A stretch of 64,000 nt of DNA, taken from Paenibacillus endophyticus (GTDB taxonomy: Bacteria > Bacillota > Bacilli > Paenibacillales > Paenibacillaceae). This document shows, piece by piece, positions 59,104-64,000 of the stretch. The stretch covers positions 340,236-404,235 of the forward strand of contig NZ_JACHXW010000005.1 of NCBI RefSeq assembly GCF_014192395.1, in the 5' to 3' direction. The notes below the pieces were generated by a model. It had not been told where the DNA came from and did not search any database. It saw only the letters and a program-made list of their open reading frames with translations. Each line of letters begins with the position of its first letter. Position 1 is the first letter of the stretch. Both the position numbers and the translations under genes were made by a program.

Positions 59104-62012
59104 CGTTCCTCTCCCATCTTGACCGCTTGATGCACTTTAAGCCTTCTAATATGAAGGAAGAGCAGCATCGCGCCAATAAACATCATCACTCCGACTACGA
59201 TGAACAATTGATTCGTATCATTCGAATCGAAAATAACCCGGAACGGAGGCACTGTTTCTGCAACATTCTCTGCGGTCTGAAGAAATGGCAGGAAGAGCAG
59301 ACTGACCGTCTTCCCGATAAGAACACCGAGTCCGATTGCAAGCCCCGCAGTAAACAGCTGCTCCAAGAGAAGCATGCCGGTAAGCTGCTTCCGGGATAAA
59401 CCCATCGCGCGCAGGACGCCGAATTGGACGACACGGCCCGATAGATTAAAGAACCAGAATAGGACATATCCAGCTAGCGTGATTACGACTGATACGAGAA
59501 AGCCTAAGCTCAATATCCCGAACACGCCTCCGCGCGTAGGAAGCTTCGATTGCGCGATCAGCTCGCTTCTAACATCTTTAACTGAGGCAAGCTCGATCCC
59601 CGCCTTCTGGAGCTCGGTAACGATCGGCGCTACTTTGGCATCCGGCTTCATCTTGAGCCATACTTCATAAGGTATAAGCGGAAGCTGGTCATAAATATAA
59701 TCCAAATTCGTAATAATAAATGGCGATTTATCCGGATACTGGCTAGGCCAATACGGTAAAATGCCCACAACAACAAAATCCACCTTTCCTTCCGCAAAGC
59801 CAACCGAAACCGGATCGCCAAGCTTCAGCTGATATTTCTCGGCTACTTTGGAAGGAATTAATGCCGCTTGCTCATACAAGCCTAAGTTATTCAAATAGTT
59901 AAATGGATGTACCGGGTACAAGTCATTGCGGAACCAGCCCACTTTGGAAAAATCGACGTTATCGATTCCCATTACGGTGCCTTGACCAATGGACTTGCCT
60001 GATATGACGACGCTCCCTTTCGCTTGAAGGACGCGAGCTGCTGCTTCAACGCCTTCTAAAGAACGGAACAGTTCAAATGGCGGCTCTGTATACATGATCT
60101 TGGTCGGCACGCTTTGGCCGCCGCCTCCTCCACCGCCAGAGCCTCCACCCGCGCCTCCTCCAGACCCGCCGCCGCTTCCGCCTCCGCTGCCTGAGCCGCC
60201 CCCGCTTCCGCCGGAACCGCCATTGCCAGGTGTCGTTGTTAGCTCAGCTGAGCCTTCCCAAACGGTTTGAATCGTTACGTCTGCACCATACTTATACAGC
60301 GTGCGCTCCGTTGAGTTCAAATCGATCGTTCGTGCCGCCGATGCGTTGTACACGCCGAGTCCCAGTGTAAGAACAAGCAGTATCATCAATGGATAATAGC
60401 CTTTGGAAGACCTTGACAGCTGCATAAGCGTCAAATAAAGCGGTACAGGTAAAAATTTGCGTCCAAGCCATGTAAAGCACTTGAGCAGCCACGGGAATAG
60501 CCTTAAAAAGAATAACCCAAGCGCAAAAATGGACAGCGCCGGCACGAAAAATAGAAACGGCTGCACATTTAATTGATCCGTTGTCATGCCCGTCTGGAAT
60601 GTGAGCATTTGACGCTCGTTAAACATATACCAGCCATAGCCCGCTGCCCCGATTAGCAAAACGTCCAAATACCAGCGCTGCCAGCTTGGCTTGCGGTCTG
60701 AACGAGCCAGATCCTGCTTATAGCTGACGATGGACGATCTTGCATAGATAACAGCCGGAATAATCGTTGCCAGAAGCGCGAGCAGCACAGCTGCCCCGCC
60801 TGCAATGATTGCTTCCGTAGAGAATCCAACGGGAATCGACTTCCGGTTAACGAAGGATAAGAAGCCATTGGCCGATCCGATGCTCTTCGCCATAAACCAG
60901 CCGATAAAGGGGCCGCTCGCCAGTGCAATGCCTCCGAGCAGCAGACCTTCAAGCAAATAAATCCATATAATTTGCCGAGTACCTGCGCCGCGGCTTCGAA
61001 GCACGGCGATGTCGCTGCGCTGCTTATCAAGCGACTGACGTGCATTCATTGCAATAAAGAAAAAGACCATTGCCAGCATTGGTGCAGCAAGCGTAAAGAG
61101 AAGCGTCTGCAGCTGCAAGCTTTGTTTTTTGAACTCAGCAAGGGTCGACGCAAAGGATATTTCAACCCTTGTATCCTTTAGGCGCTGATATAATTCGATA
61201 TTCAATCGCTCAAGCGTCTTCCCAAGCGGCGTTAGTTGACTCGTCTGAATCTCCGATAAATCAAAGGCATAATACCAACTCGCATTATGAAGCGGTATGC
61301 CTTTCTTAGCGAGCAGCATTTTATCAAATGCAGCCTCACTAATCTGAAGCGAGCTTAATAAGCTTTCCATACCTTGATACCAGTAAGAGCTCGTATCCGA
61401 AAGCGGTTTGACTGCTCCGACGATTTTGACCTTTAAAGTTAGATCAAGCCCGCCATATATCGGGTATTCAAACACATCGCCGATATGTATATCATTGCGA
61501 TACATCGCTTCCTCGAACATAACGGCTTCGATTAACTCACCGTCACCCTCAGCATTTATGAACCATCTGCCTTGAGTAAGCTCTGTGTTTTTATCAAGTC
61601 CTGACATCGTCATCATCGTAAGCTGACGATTGCGTCCTGCATCCACTTTAGTCGGATCCTCAGGTACAACCTCTGAGCCTCGAATCGAATAACTATTGAC
61701 GTACGTGTTGAAAGGAAATCCAATTTCCTTAGGGACCCCGTCCCTAATATACCGTTGAAGCTCAGATAACGACGTGATGTCCGTTTTGCCCCCTGCAGGA
61801 GATTGATACCTCATTAGCAAGGAGCCAGCCGGCAATCCGGTGCTTTTCTGCTGCAGCGACTCCGCTACCACTCTTTTGAGAGCGCCATCCGCGTACATGG
61901 GTATGCTCGTTGCAAAAGCAACCGCCAGTGTCAGTCCTGCTAGCGTGCTCAACGTTAGCCAGCGCGTGTTCCACATTTTGCGGAACAAAAAACGAAACAG
62001 CGGAATTCCCAT
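59100..62012 (-). CDS. FtsX-type ABC permease, 970 residues
   Basis: Two FtsX-like repeats. One N-terminal helix (about 18-38), a large outer domain, then helices around 320-450; helices near 500-560, a second outer domain, and the last helices around 835-960. The second outer domain opens with a Gly/Ser-rich insert of about 38 residues at about 595-632, placed between WEGSAELTTTPGN and QSVPTKIMYTEPPF. MacB-like permeases have about 650 residues, so this is an expanded type. Likely extrudes or extracts lipids, peptides or glycolipids in the membrane with the two ATPases. Coupled to the neighbour ATPase by the ATGA overlap; the next gene upstream ends 3 nt before it. Confidence 0.85.
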   Translation of the reverse strand: MGIPLFRFLFRKMWNTRWLTLSTLAGLTLAVAFATSIPMYADGALKRVVAESLQQKSTGLPAGSLLMRYQSPAGGKTDITSLSELQRYIRDGVPKEIGFPFNTYVNSYSIRGSEVVPEDPTKVDAGRNRQLTMMTMSGLDKNTELTQGRWFINAEGDGELIEAVMFEEAMYRNDIHIGDVFEYPIYGGLDLTLKVKIVGAVKPLSDTSSYWYQGMESLLSSLQISEAAFDKMLLAKKGIPLHNASWYYAFDLSEIQTSQLTPLGKTLERLNIELYQRLKDTRVEISFASTLAEFKKQSLQLQTLLFTLAAPMLAMVFFFIAMNARQSLDKQRSDIAVLRSRGAGTRQIIWIYLLEGLLLGGIALASGPFIGWFMAKSIGSANGFLSFVNRKSIPVGFSTEAIIAGGAAVLLALLATIIPAVIYARSSIVSYKQDLARSDRKPSWQRWYLDVLLIGAAGYGWYMFNERQMLTFQTGMTTDQLNVQPFLFFVPALSIFALGLFFLRLFPWLLKCFTWLGRKFLPVPLYLTLMQLSRSSKGYYPLMILLVLTLGLGVYNASAARTIDLNSTERTLYKYGADVTIQTVWEGSAELTTTPGNGGSGGSGGGSGSGGGSGGGSGGGAGGGSGGGGGGGQSVPTKIMYTEPPFELFRSLEGVEAAARVLQAKGSVVISGKSIGQGTVMGIDNVDFSKVGWFRNDLYPVHPFNYLNNLGLYEQAALIPSKVAEKYQLKLGDPVSVGFAEGKVDFVVVGILPYWPSQYPDKSPFIITNLDYIYDQLPLIPYEVWLKMKPDAKVAPIVTELQKAGIELASVKDVRSELIAQSKLPTRGGVFGILSLGFLVSVVITLAGYVLFWFFNLSGRVVQFGVLRAMGLSRKQLTGMLLLEQLFTAGLAIGLGVLIGKTVSLLFLPFLQTAENVAETVPPFRVIFDSNDTNQLFIVVGVMMFIGAMLLFLHIRRLKVHQAVKMGEER

Positions 62013-62015
62013 TGG

Positions 62016-63089
62016 CTATCGACCTACAACTTTCTGACCTGGCTTCAACCCCTGCAGAATCTCAATCTGAGTAGAGGTTTGCTGACCAACCTCAACGTCT
62101 ACCTCGCGTTTGCCTTCGGCATCAATAACCTGCACATAAGTACGGGAACCGATCGAACGAAGCGTAGAAGGAGGAATGACTATGGCATTTTCAGTGCGCT
62201 TCGTAATAATGTTGATGGATAATGGCGTTCCACGGTTTAAGTTTTTCGGCAAGTCCTTTAGTTCAACGATCATGAAGTCCTCTGGTCTCTCCGGTTTCGT
62301 CTCACCAGGCGTTCCGCCCGTGCCACCGCCAGCATTTGGATCGTCCGCTTTAACCGGAAGCAGCTTGACTTTCCCTTTAAACGTGCCGACATTGCTGATA
62401 TTGGCAACGACCTCAAGTCCAACAGCTATTTTCTCAATCTCCGTTTTGGTAAGCTTGGCCGCTGCCGTAATTTTACTTGTGTCCGCTACGATTGCAATCG
62501 GCGCGTAAGCTTTGATCAAATCGCCTTTCTGCACGTTCAGCGTAACAATCGTACCGCTAAATGGCGCAGTCAGTGTCGCCTTGCCAATCTCCTCTTCCAT
62601 GTCTACCAGCTTCTGCTTGCGTTCTTCAAACGCAATGGACTTCTCCTCGAACTCGATCGGATCCATCTCGTCACGCATGCGAAGTGTTTCCTTCATCGCA
62701 ATTTCTTCTTTTTTGAATGCGAGCCGTTCCATGCGCAGCGTCTTCACCAGATCATCGACATCAAGCTGTCCAATGGTTTGACCCGCTTTAATCTGCTGAC
62801 CGGCTTTCACGCTCAGCTCTTTCAAATGCTTGCCGTCCAAAGTGAAGAACAACGTCTCTTCTTCCAATGAAATCAGCTTGCCGATAACCTGCACCTTCGT
62901 TTCCAAAGTAGCCGTCGTGACTTCATATTCTGGCTTTTTCGAGATTTGGGGCGGTGCAATTTCTGGTAATACCTCTTCTTCACCTTCTGCCGGGAGCAGC
63001 GAGCACCCGCTTGCAAAAATTAGGGAAACGCTCATTGCCACAACAAATGAACGCTTAAATAAATTTCCCGTCCACCATTTCATAGACAT
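62016..63089 (-). CDS. MacA/HlyD-type adaptor lipoprotein
   Basis: About 357 residues. A lipoprotein signal ends in LIFASGCSLLPAEG. The body has the membrane-fusion-protein order: barrel part (VTTATLETKVQVIGKLIS), a lipoyl half (SVKAGQQIKAGQTIGQLDV), a long helical hairpin (RLAFKKEEIAMKETLRMRDE... QKLVDMEEEIGKA), second lipoyl half (APFSGTIVTLNVQKGDLIKAY) and the beta-barrel ending in GLKPGQKVV. Start at 63089 follows GGAGG by 9 nt. It overlaps the upstream ATPase gene by 35 nt, so they are coupled. In a single-membrane cell it would dock on the FtsX permease. Confidence 0.88.
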   Translation of the reverse strand: MSMKWWTGNLFKRSFVVAMSVSLIFASGCSLLPAEGEEEVLPEIAPPQISKKPEYEVTTATLETKVQVIGKLISLEEETLFFTLDGKHLKELSVKAGQQIKAGQTIGQLDVDDLVKTLRMERLAFKKEEIAMKETLRMRDEMDPIEFEEKSIAFEERKQKLVDMEEEIGKATLTAPFSGTIVTLNVQKGDLIKAYAPIAIVADTSKITAAAKLTKTEIEKIAVGLEVVANISNVGTFKGKVKLLPVKADDPNAGGGTGGTPGETKPERPEDFMIVELKDLPKNLNRGTPLSINIITKRTENAIVIPPSTLRSIGSRTYVQVIDAEGKREVDVEVGQQTSTQIEILQGLKPGQKVVGR

Positions 63090-63786
63090 GGTCGGCAACC
63101 TCCAAAATCGTAGGATCATGTGTAGTCATGCAAATAGAAACTTGTTCAGTGCGAATAATGTCTTGGAATACCGCCATTATCTGAGCCGACATGCCTGAGT
63201 CCAGCTCTGCAGTTGGTTCATCTGCCAGAAGCAGCATCGGCTTATGGGCAATGGCTTTGGCAATGGCGACACGCTGCTGCTCCCCACCGGAGAGCTCGAA
63301 CGGTCTATGGTTCATCCGTCGTTCAAGGCCGACTAGCTCCAAGCACTGGACAACCCTGTCTTTCCATTCCGCTCGAGGAATGCCAGCCATGCGAAGGGAA
63401 AGCTCTACGTTCTCCCGAGCGGACAAAAGCGGCATAAGCGCAAAAGCTTGGAAGATAAAGCCCATGTGCTTACGCCTGACTAATGTACGCTGATTATCAC
63501 TCATACTATGGAAAGGCGAACCGTTAAACAAGATTTCGCCCTTGCTTGGCGTATCGAGACCGCCTAAACAATTGAGCAGCGTCGTCTTGCCTGATCCGGA
63601 TCTGCCCCTTAGCATAATCAATTGGCTCTCCTTAAGCTCCATTCGAATGCCCTTTAATACATGCAGCGGAGAACCGCCAACTTGAAATGTGCGCTCTACA
63701 TCATTCACCGTCAGTAAATTGCGCTTTTCTACAGTGGGCTCCAGCTGCGCTTCCGTGCTCTTATCTTCTTCCTGCGGAATGGCCAT
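63055..63786 (-). CDS. LolD/MacB-type ABC ATPase
   Basis: 243 residues. Walker A GRSGSGKT (61-68), signature [16 protein letters not shown], Walker [13 protein letters not shown] and switch [10 protein letters not shown]-terminal 25 residues are acidic and not part of the fold. First gene of the operon seen in the window, so it may be the partner of the adaptor and the FtsX permease, while the second ATPase (58201) carries an extra domain. The ribosome site AAGGAGGG is 13 nt before the ATG, a long spacer. Confidence 0.88.
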   Translation of the reverse strand: MAIPQEEDKSTEAQLEPTVEKRNLLTVNDVERTFQVGGSPLHVLKGIRMELKESQLIMLRGRSGSGKTTLLNCLGGLDTPSKGEILFNGSPFHSMSDNQRTLVRRKHMGFIFQAFALMPLLSARENVELSLRMAGIPRAEWKDRVVQCLELVGLERRMNHRPFELSGGEQQRVAIAKAIAHKPMLLLADEPTAELDSGMSAQIMAVFQDIIRTEQVSICMTTHDPTILEVADHVYEMVDGKFI

Positions 63787-64000
63787 TAGCGCTTCCGATC
63801 CCTCCTTAACCAGCTTTCATAATTCTAATCTTACATGATAGACGAAGGACATGCTCAAAAAGTTACGCCAAATTCAAACAACTTTCAAAACTTTTTTTAT
63901 TTGACGGATTGTAAAATGAAGTGCGACACCTAAAAAAACAAAAGGCCCATGAAGGCTTCGTGTAAAATGGAAGTTACCACACCACCATTTTGTACAGGAG
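63787..64000. other. Upstream region of the export operon
   Basis: No gene seen in the 214 bases to the window edge. A weak -35-like TTGAGC with a following TGTAAG is present on the minus strand. The last 60 bases carry no clear ORF and may belong to the next gene's leader. Confidence 0.4.

Overview
The window looks like a chromosomal segment of a Paenibacillus-type Bacillota. Supporting signs are strong AGGAGG-type ribosome sites, frequent GTG/TTG starts, CcpA with cre-like sites, a T-box in front of proS, a DinR/LexA-type SOS box, Spo0E-family, YjfB, DUF1292 and SLH proteins, YolD, SpeA, and a large pectin-type ABC locus with an AraC-type membrane regulator. No tool was run. All names come from reading the translations, and all starts were re-chosen by ribosome-site position.

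Layout. 1-14.4 kb is mostly housekeeping: a 5'-truncated acuC, the ccpA-mtnN pair, a zinc-ribbon protein, a VanZ protein, a PfpI protein, a PTS pair (EIICBA transporter then enzyme I), a Q/N-rich coat-like protein, a CoA-binding protein, aroA, aroK and gndA. The PTS mRNA leader carries a 39-bp tandem repeat array that forms four hairpins. 14.6-22.7 kb holds T-box-controlled proS, an ABC-2 exporter (two permeases and an ATPase) divergent from a NarL-type two-component system, and a DUF1054 protein. 22.8-32.5 kb holds an orphan RND permease, a TetR-controlled ABC exporter with a clear operator, an MFS exporter and speA. 32.6-35.8 kb is a run of small conserved proteins, two of them very short (YjfB-like and Spo0E-like).

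35.8-39.2 kb is a decayed integrative element inserted in the 3' end of a tRNA-Val gene and bounded by 38-bp direct repeats. It carries an integrase with an in-frame stop, a terminase remnant fused out of frame to the integrase, a YolD-like pseudogene behind a LexA box that lies exactly between -35 and -10, and an intact antibiotic-biosynthesis-monooxygenase-fold gene.

39.6-52.7 kb contains an SLH protein, ung, and a carbohydrate locus on the minus strand: AraC-type sensor/regulator, solute-binding lipoprotein, two permeases, an unrecognised 590-residue protein, a GH88/105 hydrolase and a LacI regulator. It has good cre sites. The likely job is uptake and breakdown of unsaturated (pectin or rhamnogalacturonan-like) oligosaccharides under catabolite control.

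52.8-64 kb has small proteins, a three-tRNA operon (fMet, CAU, Leu-UAA), a YjcG-like protein and a five-gene minus-strand operon. That operon combines two LolD/MacB-type ATPases, a 970-residue FtsX-type permease, a lipoprotein MacA/HlyD-like adaptor and, unusually, a sugar-type solute-binding lipoprotein. One ATPase ends in an AbrB-like domain. This is the best candidate for an undescribed system in the window.
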